Positions 1 to 7,037 of a DNA stretch of 13,215 nucleotides are shown piece after piece. The first letter of the stretch is position 1. Every line of letters starts with the position of its first letter. This DNA is from Thomasclavelia sp. GTDB lineage: Bacteria > Bacillota_I > Bacilli_A > Erysipelotrichales > Coprobacillaceae. The position numbers and the translations under genes were made by a program. The DNA lies in NCBI GenBank assembly GCA_020025035.1, contig JAHHSU010000035.1:1-13215 (forward strand), read 5' to 3'. Below the pieces are notes generated by a model, which worked only from the letters and a program-made list of their open reading frames with translations, made no database searches and was not told where the DNA came from.

Positions 1-86
1 CTATAAAAAATAAACTTTTTTGTCTCTTAATTCCACTTTCTGCTTGCAATTCAGGTTTAATTTTTAAAATTCTATATTTTATAAAC

Positions 87-115
87 TTGTAAAATTACGG
101 ATAATTAGGTACAAT
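87..115 (+). promoter_or_regulatory. Predicted sigma-A promoter of mnmE
   Basis: A -35 box TTGTAA (87-92) and a -10 box TACAAT (110-115) are separated by exactly 17 bases. Each differs from consensus (TTGACA, TATAAT) at one position. Transcription would start near 122, giving a leader of about 85 nt before mnmE. The assignment rests on motif match and spacing only. Confidence 0.6.
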
Positions 116-142
116 AATACTAGAAAATAATAGGCAATTAAT

Positions 143-198
143 CTCCTTTGTGTCAATGTTATTCAAGGTTAGTTGTCCTTTTCTTTGTAATAAAGGAG
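143..198 (+). promoter_or_regulatory. mnmE leader with two anti-Shine-Dalgarno segments
   Basis: The mnmE Shine-Dalgarno AAAGGAG (192-198) has two upstream complements in the same leader: CTCCTTT (143-149, seven perfect pairs) and TCCTTT (176-181, six pairs with AAAGGA at 192-197, ten-base loop). Between them AAGG (165-168) can pair with CCTT (177-180) and so release the Shine-Dalgarno. This could form an occluded/open translational switch. The complementarity is seen directly; regulation is inference, and short AT-rich matches can arise by chance. Confidence 0.35.
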
Positions 199-205
199 CA
201 AGAAT

Positions 206-1540
206 ATGATTAATGATACAATTGTTGCAATTGCAACTAGTAGATTAGAAGCAGCAATATCTATAATACGTATAAGTGGACAAAATGTTTTTGATGTAAT
301 GGATAAAATTTTTGCAAAAGATTTACGAAAGGTTCCAACAAGAACAATACATTATGGGTATATTAAAGATAATGGAGAAATTATAGATGAAGTTTTGGTA
401 AACGTATATCATGGTAAACATACATTTACAGGGGAAAATATGGTAGAAATTAATTGTCATGGTGGAATATATATTACTAATAAAATATTAGAGTTATGTT
501 TAAAAAATGGAGCAAGGATGGCAAATCCAGGTGAGTTTAGTGAAAGAGCTTTTTTAAATGGACGTATTGATTTAGCACAAGCAGAATCAATATCTGATTT
601 AATTAGCGCAAAAACAAAAGAAGCAAGTAAGATTGCAATCAATGGAATACGGGGGAAAGTTTCAAATTTGATTGAAGAATTAAAGGAAGATCTTATTCAA
701 ATTATTACGCAAATAGAGGTAAATATTGATTATCCAGAATATGATGAAATAGAAGAATTAACTGCAACTTCTCTAATTCCTTTAACAAAAGATTTTATAA
801 CAAAGTTAGATCGTATTTTAGAAAATGCAAAGACAGGAAAATTAATTACAAATGGAGTTTCTACTGCAATTATTGGTAAGCCAAATGTAGGAAAATCAAG
901 CTTATTGAATGCTTTATTGAAAGAAGATAAGGCAATTGTAACAGATATTGCAGGTACAACTAGAGATATCGTAGAAGGAAGTGTAAGTTTTGGTGGAATT
1001 GTATTAAATATTATTGATACAGCAGGAATTCGATCAACAGATGATATAGTAGAAAAAATAGGTGTAGAAAAATCAATACAAGTGCTACATCAAGCTGATT
1101 TGATTTTATTAGTCTTAGATGGAAGTCGTCCACTTGATGATCAAGATAAAGAGTTATTAGAATTAACTAATACAAATCATAGAATAATTGTAATTAATAA
1201 ATGTGATCAAAAACAATGTATTGATATTGATGGTATTTTAATTAGTGCAAAAAACATGGATATTGAACCATTAGAACAAGAAATAAAGCAGATGTTTGAT
1301 GTTGGCAAAATAATTCAAAAAGATGAAGCATTAATTTCTAATACACGACATATCTCACTTCTTGAACATGCAAAAATGTATACAACAAATGCAATTGAAG
1401 CAATGTATTCAAATACACCAAGTGATTTAATTGTTTTAGATTTGTATGATGCATGGAAAAATCTAAAAGAAATTTTAGGAGAAGATGCAAAAGAAGACTT
1501 TTTAGATGAACTCTTTCAACGTTTTTGTATAGGGAAGTAA
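206..1540 (+). CDS. mnmE: tRNA uridine-5-carboxymethylaminomethyl modification GTPase MnmE
   Basis: MnmE works with MnmG to install the aminomethyl-type group on C5 of the wobble uridine (U34) of certain tRNAs, using GTP and a one-carbon folate. The 444 residues match the family's usual length. The N-terminal folate-binding domain spans about 1-118. A helical domain encloses a Ras-like G domain with all G motifs: GKPNVGKSS (224-232), GTTRD (250-254), DTAG (271-274), NKCD (331-334) and SAK (347-349). The protein ends in the diagnostic CIGK (441-444), whose Cys is functionally important. The start is supported by AAAGGAG seven bases upstream. One oddity is the first loop, usually like TPxGxGAI, which reads TSRLEAAI here and lacks the Pro and Gly residues. 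The usual partner mnmG does not follow; lysC does. Confidence 0.97.
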   Translation: MINDTIVAIATSRLEAAISIIRISGQNVFDVMDKIFAKDLRKVPTRTIHYGYIKDNGEIIDEVLVNVYHGKHTFTGENMVEINCHGGIYITNKILELCLKNGARMANPGEFSERAFLNGRIDLAQAESISDLISAKTKEASKIAINGIRGKVSNLIEELKEDLIQIITQIEVNIDYPEYDEIEELTATSLIPLTKDFITKLDRILENAKTGKLITNGVSTAIIGKPNVGKSSLLNALLKEDKAIVTDIAGTTRDIVEGSVSFGGIVLNIIDTAGIRSTDDIVEKIGVEKSIQVLHQADLILLVLDGSRPLDDQDKELLELTNTNHRIIVINKCDQKQCIDIDGILISAKNMDIEPLEQEIKQMFDVGKIIQKDEALISNTRHISLLEHAKMYTTNAIEAMYSNTPSDLIVLDLYDAWKNLKEILGEDAKEDFLDELFQRFCIGK

Positions 1541-1634
1541 AAAGCAAGGAAGAATGTGGCTAGTATATTGTTATTTTATAGGATATGTGATATATTGAAA
1601 GCAATTAAAAATTATATTAATTATTATTTAATAG

Positions 1635-1640
1635 TATAAT
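1635..1640 (+). promoter_or_regulatory. Possible -10 box for the lysine operon
   Basis: A perfect TATAAT lies about 105 bases before the lysC start, in the gap after mnmE. No good -35 box sits at the expected distance; position 1612 reads TTATAT, and a TTGAAA at 1595 is too far away. If used, transcription would begin near 1647 and the leader would contain the hairpin at 1704-1734. This is weak support in AT-rich DNA. Confidence 0.3.
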
Positions 1641-1674
1641 TTTCTTAAATCTTAGCTTAATACAATGTTGTAGT

Positions 1675-1714
1675 ATCATTGGTCAATATATAGCTAATTA
1701 TTTGTCGCAATGAT
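1675..1714 (+). promoter_or_regulatory. Candidate antiterminator helix in lysC leader
   Basis: ATCATTG (1675-1681) is perfectly complementary to CAATGAT (1708-1714), extendable by one G-U pair. The 3' strand covers the last three bases of the terminator's 5' arm and half its loop, so this helix and the terminator at 1704-1725 exclude each other. That is the geometry of a transcription attenuator. No lysine riboswitch core and no T-box GGTGG motif could be found, so the signal that would switch it is unknown. Confidence 0.35.
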
Positions 1715-1734
1715 GAATTTGCGACATTTTTTTT
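1704..1734 (+). terminator. Rho-independent terminator directly before lysC
   Basis: GTCGCAA (1704-1710) pairs perfectly with TTGCGAC (1719-1725) around an eight-base loop, followed by an A and eight T residues (1727-1734). The T tract abuts the lysC Shine-Dalgarno GGAGGT (1735-1740). It can end the mnmE transcript. Because it sits just before the lysC ribosome site, it can also act as an attenuator for the lysine operon. Confidence 0.75.
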
Positions 1735-1744
1735 GGAGGTAAAT

Positions 1745-2944
1745 ATGGTAAAGGTATTAAAGTTTGGTGGTAGCTCTGTTGCGACAATTAATAAAATTAA
1801 AGATATTGCTATGTACTTACAACATCGAGTTAAATCAGGTGAAAAATTAATAGTAGTTGTTTCTGCAATGGGAAAAACAACTAATCAATTAATAGAACAA
1901 GCATATAGTATAAGTAGAAATCCTAATTTAAGAGAGTTAGATCAACTTATTTCTATAGGTGAACAACAGACAATTGCATTACTTTCAATGGCACTAATAG
2001 ATTTAGGAATGAATGCAGTATCATTAACTGGTCAACAAGCAGGAATTCAAACAAGGGGAAAATATACCAAAAGTATTATTCAATCAATTGATACCTCAAG
2101 AATTAATGAATTATTAAAAAAATGCGATGTTATATGTGTAGCAGGTTTTCAAGGTATGAATGAATATAACGATATCACAACATTAGGACGTGGTGGTAGT
2201 GATACTACAGCTGTAGCACTTAGTGCTTCATTAAATTGTGATTGTGAGATTTATACGGATGTAGATGGTGTCTATACAACAGATCCTAGATTATATCAAA
2301 ATGCAAAAAAAATAGATGAAATATCTTATGAAGAAATGATGGAAATGTCTTCCCTTGGTTCTAAGATTATGGAAGTTAGAAGCGTTGAATTAGGTAACAA
2401 ATATGGTGTAACTATTTATGTGGGAAAAACTTTATCAAATCAAAAGGGGACATATATTATGAAAAAAAATGATATGATGGAAGAAAAAGTTATTACTGCA
2501 GTAAGTGTATTAGATGATACAATTCAAGTGAAAATTGAATGTCTAAAAAAAGATGGAGATTTAATATGTAAAATATTTAAAATTATTTCATCTTATCAAA
2601 TCAATATAGATATGATTAGTGAAGTTTTATTAGAAAATGAAATAAGAATTGGGTTTACGTGTTTAAAAGAAGATGAGTTTTTTTTAAATCAAGCAATTCA
2701 AGAGATACAACAAAAATATTCCACTATTAATATTGTAAAAACTAAAGGATTATCAAAAGTTTCATTAGTTGGTATCGGAATGAAAAATGCAATAGGAATT
2801 GCTTCTACAATTTTTAATTTATTAACGGATTTAAATATTCGTTTATATCAGGTTTCTACATCAGAAATTAGTATTTCTTATCTTGTAGAAAAAGAAGATA
2901 CACAAAAATTAGTAAGTAAACTTTGTCAACAATTTGATTTATAA
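1745..2944 (+). CDS. lysC: Aspartate kinase (lysine-sensitive type)
   Basis: This enzyme phosphorylates aspartate to aspartyl phosphate, the first committed step of the aspartate pathway to diaminopimelate and lysine. The kinase domain (about 1-245) shows KFGGSSV (6-12), VSAMGKTT (39-46), GRGGSDTTA (148-156) and TDVDGVYTTDPR (171-182), the usual amino-acid-kinase signatures. The C-terminal part (about 255-399) forms two ACT domains, which in the family bind lysine and/or threonine for feedback inhibition. The ATG at 1745 is chosen over an in-frame TTG at 1733, because that TTG precedes the strong Shine-Dalgarno GGAGGT at 1735-1740. This gives 399 residues, normal for a monofunctional aspartokinase. 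It is the first gene of the lysC-dapA-dapB-lysA cluster and lies behind a likely attenuator. Lysine sensitivity is inferred from context. Confidence 0.95.
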   Translation: MVKVLKFGGSSVATINKIKDIAMYLQHRVKSGEKLIVVVSAMGKTTNQLIEQAYSISRNPNLRELDQLISIGEQQTIALLSMALIDLGMNAVSLTGQQAGIQTRGKYTKSIIQSIDTSRINELLKKCDVICVAGFQGMNEYNDITTLGRGGSDTTAVALSASLNCDCEIYTDVDGVYTTDPRLYQNAKKIDEISYEEMMEMSSLGSKIMEVRSVELGNKYGVTIYVGKTLSNQKGTYIMKKNDMMEEKVITAVSVLDDTIQVKIECLKKDGDLICKIFKIISSYQINIDMISEVLLENEIRIGFTCLKEDEFFLNQAIQEIQQKYSTINIVKTKGLSKVSLVGIGMKNAIGIASTIFNLLTDLNIRLYQVSTSEISISYLVEKEDTQKLVSKLCQQFDL

Positions 2945-2956
2945 GGGGGAAAATAT

Positions 2957-3850
2957 ATGAGTACATTATTTCAAGGTAGTGGTGTAGCTTTAGTTACGCC
3001 AATGAATGAAGATGGGAGTATTAATTATAAAGAATATGAAGCATTAATTGAAAAAATGATTGATAATCATGTTCAGGCACTAATTGTTAATGGAACAACT
3101 GCAGAAACTCCTACGTTGAGTGATCAAGAATTAGAGCAGTTAATTATTAGAGCAGTTAAAGTTAATAAAAATAGAGTTCCTATTATTGTTGGAACAGGAA
3201 GTAATGATACAAAAAAGGCATTACAAAAATCGTTACGTGCTAAAGAATTAGGAGCTAACGCGTGTTTAATCGTTACTCCATATTATAATAAATCAAGTCA
3301 AAGAGGACTAATTGAACATTTTACGTATTTAGCTGATCATATTGGATTGCCAATCATTTTATATAATATACCAGGTCGAACAGGAGTTAAAATAAATGTA
3401 GAGACAGCTGTTGAATTATCTAAACATGAAATGATTGTAGGAATGAAAGAAGCAAGTGGAGATATGTCTTATGTAGTAGAAGTGATTAGTAAGACAAAAG
3501 ATCAAGATTTTGCGTTATATTCAGGAGAAGATAATTTAATATTACCATTTATTGCATCTGGAGGAATGGGGGTAATTTCTGTATTAAGTAATATTTATCC
3601 TCGTGAATGTCAAATGTTATGTGATCAAATATTAAATGGAGAAATGAAAAAAGCTCAACAGTTAAGTACCGATTTAAATGAAGTATGTAATAGTTTGTTT
3701 TTAGATGTAAATCCTATTTGTGTAAAAGCAGCTTTAAATAGACAAGGAATGTGTAAAGAAGTATTACGATTGCCATTAGTAACCACAACAAAAGAGATAA
3801 AAAATAAATTATTTAATGCAATGGATAAATTTGAAAGAAAAGGATATTAA
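2957..3850 (+). CDS. dapA: 4-hydroxy-tetrahydrodipicolinate synthase
   Basis: DapA condenses pyruvate with aspartate semialdehyde through a Schiff base, the branch point into diaminopimelate and lysine. The 297 residues form one TIM barrel. The Schiff-base lysine is K164 in GMKEASG. The catalytic threonine, tyrosines and arginine line up as T47/T48 (NGTTAE), Y110 (TPYYNK), Y136 and R141 (YNIPGRTG). The usual GTTGES loop reads GTTAET here; Ala at that position is known from other Firmicutes, so activity should be retained. Start ATG lies eight to ten bases after AAGGGGG. It follows lysC by 12 bases and precedes dapB by 5, so co-transcription is very likely. Confidence 0.96.
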   Translation: MSTLFQGSGVALVTPMNEDGSINYKEYEALIEKMIDNHVQALIVNGTTAETPTLSDQELEQLIIRAVKVNKNRVPIIVGTGSNDTKKALQKSLRAKELGANACLIVTPYYNKSSQRGLIEHFTYLADHIGLPIILYNIPGRTGVKINVETAVELSKHEMIVGMKEASGDMSYVVEVISKTKDQDFALYSGEDNLILPFIASGGMGVISVLSNIYPRECQMLCDQILNGEMKKAQQLSTDLNEVCNSLFLDVNPICVKAALNRQGMCKEVLRLPLVTTTKEIKNKLFNAMDKFERKGY

Positions 3851-3855
3851 GTAAA

Positions 3856-4599
3856 ATGAAAGTAATAGTATATGGATATGGATTAATGGGAAAAAAAGTA
3901 TATCATTATTTAAAAGGTAATCCACAATTTCAAATAATAGGTGTAGTTTCTTCTCATTTTGATGATAGTGTAGAAGAAGATATGTATGACAATTTAGGAG
4001 CATGTCAACAAAAGGCGGATGTGATTATTGATTTTTCACATCCTAGTAATTTAGAGGATATATTAGAGTATGCATTAAAAAATAAAACAAAATTAGTTCT
4101 TGCAACAACGGGATATTCAAATGAGCAATTAAGTAAAATTAAGGAAGCTTCTAATGATATTCCAATATTTCAATCATATAATACATCATTTGGTATTCAA
4201 ATAATGACGAAAGTTTTAAAAGGGATTACAAAAGAATTATTTGATAATGGATTTGATATTGAAATTGTAGAAAAACATCATTGTAAAAAAATAGATGCAC
4301 CAAGTGGTACAGCAAAATTATTATATGAAGTGATGAATGAGGAAATAAAAGAATTAGATATCGTAAATGATCGTATGTCAATGCCAAAAAAAAGACAGCA
4401 TCAAGATGTTGGAATTAGTGCAATTAGAGGTGGAACTATTTTTGGGGAACATGATGTTATATTTGCAGGAAATGATGAAATTATTGAAATTAAGCATACA
4501 GCGTTATCTAAAGAAGTGTTTGTTTTAGGTGCAATTCAAGCAACTAAAATGTTGAATGATAAAAAGAAAGGGTTATATACGTTAAAGACGTTATATTAG
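3856..4599 (+). CDS. dapB: 4-hydroxy-tetrahydrodipicolinate reductase
   Basis: DapB reduces the DapA product to tetrahydrodipicolinate with NAD(P)H. The N-terminal Rossmann domain begins with the nucleotide-binding GYGLMG (7-12) and contains ATTGY (83-87). The C-terminal substrate domain carries the signature EKHHCKKIDAPSGTA (139-153), with the catalytic His (H141) and Lys (K145), and IRGG (190-193). At 247 residues it is of the short Gram-positive kind. The start lies five bases after the dapA stop. The nearest purine-rich site, AAAAGGA, is inside the dapA end, rather far upstream, so translational coupling to dapA is likely. Nothing looks broken. Confidence 0.95.
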   Translation: MKVIVYGYGLMGKKVYHYLKGNPQFQIIGVVSSHFDDSVEEDMYDNLGACQQKADVIIDFSHPSNLEDILEYALKNKTKLVLATTGYSNEQLSKIKEASNDIPIFQSYNTSFGIQIMTKVLKGITKELFDNGFDIEIVEKHHCKKIDAPSGTAKLLYEVMNEEIKELDIVNDRMSMPKKRQHQDVGISAIRGGTIFGEHDVIFAGNDEIIEIKHTALSKEVFVLGAIQATKMLNDKKKGLYTLKTLY

Positions 4600-4608
4600 G
4601 AAAAAGTA

Positions 4609-5910
4609 ATGTTTGTACAAACAAAGTATGCAACAATTGGTCATCATATTTTATACATAGATGATGTTTCTAGTTTGGACTTAGTTAAAAAGTATGGTAC
4701 TCCTTTATATGTGATGTCAGAAGGTCATATTAGAGATCAGTTAGAATTAATAAAAACTAAGATGATGGATAAATATGAAAATACTTTACCTTTATTTGCT
4801 TCAAAGTCATTTAGTTGTATTGCAATGTATAAACTTGTACAAAGTTATGGAATTGGAATTGATTGTGTCTCAGCAGGAGAAATTTCAATTGCTTTAAAAG
4901 CTGGGTTTAATCCTCAAAAAATATATTTCCACGGAAATAATAAATCGCCAGAAGAAATCGAATATGCAATCAAAAATGGTGTAGAAAATTTTGTGATTGA
5001 TAACTTTTATGAAATAGAACTTATTGGAAAAGTTACAAAAAAATTGTCTAAAACAATTAATGCAACAATACGTATAGTTCCAGAGATTAGTGCAGGAGGA
5101 CATCAATATATTCAAACTGCAACGCAAGATACAAAGTTTGGTTTTTCCACTTATGATGGTACGTATTTAAAAGCAATCAAAGAAATATTAAAACATCACT
5201 ATATTCACTTTGAAGGAATACATTGTCATATTGGTTCACAAATATTTGATATATTAAAATACGAAAAGACTGTTCAAAAAATGGTAAGTTTTGCTTATGA
5301 AATATATGATCATTTTGGTATAGTAATTTCAAAACTAAATGCAGGCGGAGGATATGGTGTAGCATATACAAAAGAAGACAAACCACTAGATTTTGAAGTT
5401 ATTACATCAAAAATTATGGAAATTATTCAAACAGGATTTCATCAAAGAAATTGGCCAATGCCAATGGTTTTGATAGAACCAGGTAGATTTGTTGTTGCAA
5501 ATGCTGGAATTACCTTATATACAGTAGGTTCATCCAAAAATATTCCTGGTATTAAAAAATATATAAGTGTAGATGGTGGAATGACAGATAATTTAAGAGT
5601 AGCATTATATCAAGCTAAATATGATGCTATTATCGCAAATAAAGCAGATTTTGTAAAAGATACAACAGTATGTATTGCAGGAAAGAATTGTGAATCTGGT
5701 GACATTTTGATTCATGAAATAGAATTACCTGATCCTAAACCAAATGATATACTTGCAATGTTTTCTACAGGAGCATATCATTATTCAATGAGTAATAATT
5801 ATAATCAATTATTAAAACCACCTGTTGTTTTTACATATCAAGGAAAAGACAGATTAGTAGTAAGAGGACAAACGTATGATGATTTAGTTAGATATGACGT
5901 AGATGTATAA
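4609..5910 (+). CDS. lysA: Diaminopimelate decarboxylase
   Basis: LysA decarboxylates meso-diaminopimelate to L-lysine, the last step of the pathway, using pyridoxal phosphate. It has the fold-III decarboxylase layout: a PLP barrel then a beta domain. The PLP lysine is K66 in ASKSFS, where many homologues read AxKAN. Further motifs are GIDCVSAGE (83-91), HCHIGSQ (205-211), GGGYG (246-250), EPGR (290-293), the cross-subunit active-site CESGD (361-365), and GAY with NNYN near the end. The 433 residues fit the family. It follows dapB by nine bases with AGGAAAAAG before its ATG. The middle-pathway genes (acyl-transferase or aminotransferase branch, dapF) are not in this window and must lie elsewhere. 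Confidence 0.96.
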   Translation: MFVQTKYATIGHHILYIDDVSSLDLVKKYGTPLYVMSEGHIRDQLELIKTKMMDKYENTLPLFASKSFSCIAMYKLVQSYGIGIDCVSAGEISIALKAGFNPQKIYFHGNNKSPEEIEYAIKNGVENFVIDNFYEIELIGKVTKKLSKTINATIRIVPEISAGGHQYIQTATQDTKFGFSTYDGTYLKAIKEILKHHYIHFEGIHCHIGSQIFDILKYEKTVQKMVSFAYEIYDHFGIVISKLNAGGGYGVAYTKEDKPLDFEVITSKIMEIIQTGFHQRNWPMPMVLIEPGRFVVANAGITLYTVGSSKNIPGIKKYISVDGGMTDNLRVALYQAKYDAIIANKADFVKDTTVCIAGKNCESGDILIHEIELPDPKPNDILAMFSTGAYHYSMSNNYNQLLKPPVVFTYQGKDRLVVRGQTYDDLVRYDVDV

Positions 5911-5942
5911 ATTGTTTTTGGATAAAAAAGGAGTTGAAAATA

Positions 5943-6797
5943 ATGATTCTAAGCGGAAAAGTAATTTCTACTAAAATAAAAGATCAATTAAAAGTAGAAG
6001 TTGATCAATTAAAAAAACAACATAAAAGAGTCCCTAAATTAGCTGTAATAATTTTGGGAAATAACATGGCAAGTTTAACGTATGTTAAAAATAAAGAAAA
6101 AGGATGCCAGTATATTGGAATAGATTCGTTAAAGATTTCATTAGATGAAAATATTAGTGAAACTGATTTAATTGAAGTAATTGAAGAATTAAATAAGGAT
6201 AATAGCGTAGATGGGATATTAGTACAACTTCCTTTACCAAAACATATAAATGAAAGAAAAATTATTGAAAAAATAGATTATTTAAAAGATGTAGATGGGT
6301 TCCATCCAATGAATATTGCAAATTTATTTTTAGGTACTCCAACTATGTTACCATGTACTCCTTATGGGATAATGGAATTACTTCATGATATTAATTACGA
6401 TTTAACTAGTAAAGAAGTAGTAGTAATAGGTAGAAGTAATATTGTAGGAAAACCAATGGCATTACTTGGTTTAATGAATAATGCTACAGTTACTATTGCT
6501 CATAGTAAGACTAAAAATTTAAGGGAGATTACTAAAAAAGCAGATGTATTAATTGTAGCAATTGGAAAAGCAAAATTTATTGATGAAACGTATCTTAAAG
6601 ATGGTGTAGTTGTAATAGATGTTGGGATTAATAAAGATGAAAACCAAAAGTTATGTGGAGATGTTGATTTTGAATCATGTTTATTAAAAGCAAGTGCAAT
6701 TACACCAGTTCCAGGAGGCGTAGGACCAATGACTATTGCGATGTTATTAAAAAACACATTAGAAGCATATAAAATGAGGGAAAATAATGGAATATAA
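5943..6797 (+). CDS. folD: Bifunctional methylenetetrahydrofolate dehydrogenase/cyclohydrolase FolD
   Basis: FolD interconverts 5,10-methylene-, methenyl- and 10-formyl-tetrahydrofolate with NADP(H), feeding purine, formyl-Met and one-carbon reactions. The ATG at 5943 is preferred over an in-frame TTG at 5934, which abuts the Shine-Dalgarno AAAAAGGAG (5925-5933). This gives 284 residues, the usual size. Numbered from that ATG, the catalytic lysine is K51 in YVKNK, with VQLPLP (94-99), DVDGFHP (116-122), the nucleotide site GRSNIVGKP (163-171) and PVPGGVGPMT (255-264). It lies 32 bases after lysA with no terminator between, so it probably reads through from the lysine operon. Its last 11 bases overlap the DUF951 gene. 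Confidence 0.96.
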   Translation: MILSGKVISTKIKDQLKVEVDQLKKQHKRVPKLAVIILGNNMASLTYVKNKEKGCQYIGIDSLKISLDENISETDLIEVIEELNKDNSVDGILVQLPLPKHINERKIIEKIDYLKDVDGFHPMNIANLFLGTPTMLPCTPYGIMELLHDINYDLTSKEVVVIGRSNIVGKPMALLGLMNNATVTIAHSKTKNLREITKKADVLIVAIGKAKFIDETYLKDGVVVIDVGINKDENQKLCGDVDFESCLLKASAITPVPGGVGPMTIAMLLKNTLEAYKMRENNGI

Positions 6798-6987
6798 ATT
6801 ATACGATATAGTAGAAATGAAAAAACAACATCCATGCAAAAAATCAACAAAATGGCAAATTACTCGTGTAGGAGTAGATATTAAAATTAAGTGTTTAGGA
6901 TGTGGTGCAATTATCATGTTTCCTAGAAGAGAATTTGAAAAGAAATTAAAAAAAGTAGTAGAATCTAATATAGAAAAAAACAATTGA
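6787..6987 (+). CDS. DUF951 family small protein
   Basis: This 66-residue basic protein matches the DUF951 pattern as I know it: YxxxDIVEMKKxHPC near the start, WQITRVGVDIKIKCLGC in the middle and PRxxFEKKLKK at the end. The function of the family is unknown. Cys17, Cys36 and Cys39, with His15, could form a zinc site of the HxC...CxxC type; that is inference. The start overlaps folD by 11 bases and has GAGGG six bases upstream. In many Firmicutes this family sits directly before ychF, as here, which hints at a link to translation or ribosomes. The lysine-rich C-terminal tail would suit RNA binding. Confidence 0.85.
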   Translation: MEYKLYDIVEMKKQHPCKKSTKWQITRVGVDIKIKCLGCGAIIMFPRREFEKKLKKVVESNIEKNN

Positions 6988-7013
6988 AAAAAATGACAAT
7001 ACTTTGGTAGAAT
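6984..7013 (+). promoter_or_regulatory. Predicted promoter of ychF overlapping the DUF951 stop
   Basis: TTGAAA (6984-6989) and TAGAAT (7008-7013) are 18 bases apart. The -35 box contains the DUF951 stop codon TGA (6985-6987). Transcription would start near 7020, immediately before the ychF Shine-Dalgarno GAAGGAG (7023-7029), leaving an unusually short leader of about 18 nt. ychF could also be read from the upstream operon. Confidence 0.5.
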
Positions 7014-7037
7014 AGAAAAGAAGAAGGAGTGATAAAA

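Noticed and set aside
1..92. Minus-strand open frame at the left edge reading like KIKPELQAESGIKRQ
   Set aside because: It has no start codon after its upstream in-frame stop and is under 35 codons; it may be only an AT-rich chance frame, and the window edge prevents a decision.
1554..1598. Fourteen-codon ORF MWLVYCYFIGYVIY as a leader peptide for lysC
   Set aside because: It has no lysine codons, its purine-rich site is too close to the ATG, and it lies upstream of the only plausible -10 box.
1541..1744. Canonical lysine riboswitch or T-box before lysC
   Set aside because: The L-box core elements and the GGTGG-type T-box motif were looked for and not found.
1733..1744. TTG start for lysC, adding four residues
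   Set aside because: The TTG precedes the Shine-Dalgarno; the ATG at 1745 is correctly spaced from it.
5934..5942. TTG start for folD and, similarly, GTG 7029 for ychF
   Set aside because: Both abut or overlap the Shine-Dalgarno; the ATGs at 5943 and 7038 give normal family lengths.
6500..6850. 116-codon minus-strand frame across folD and DUF951
   Set aside because: It is antisense to two clear genes, with a composition typical of a shadow frame and no ribosome site.
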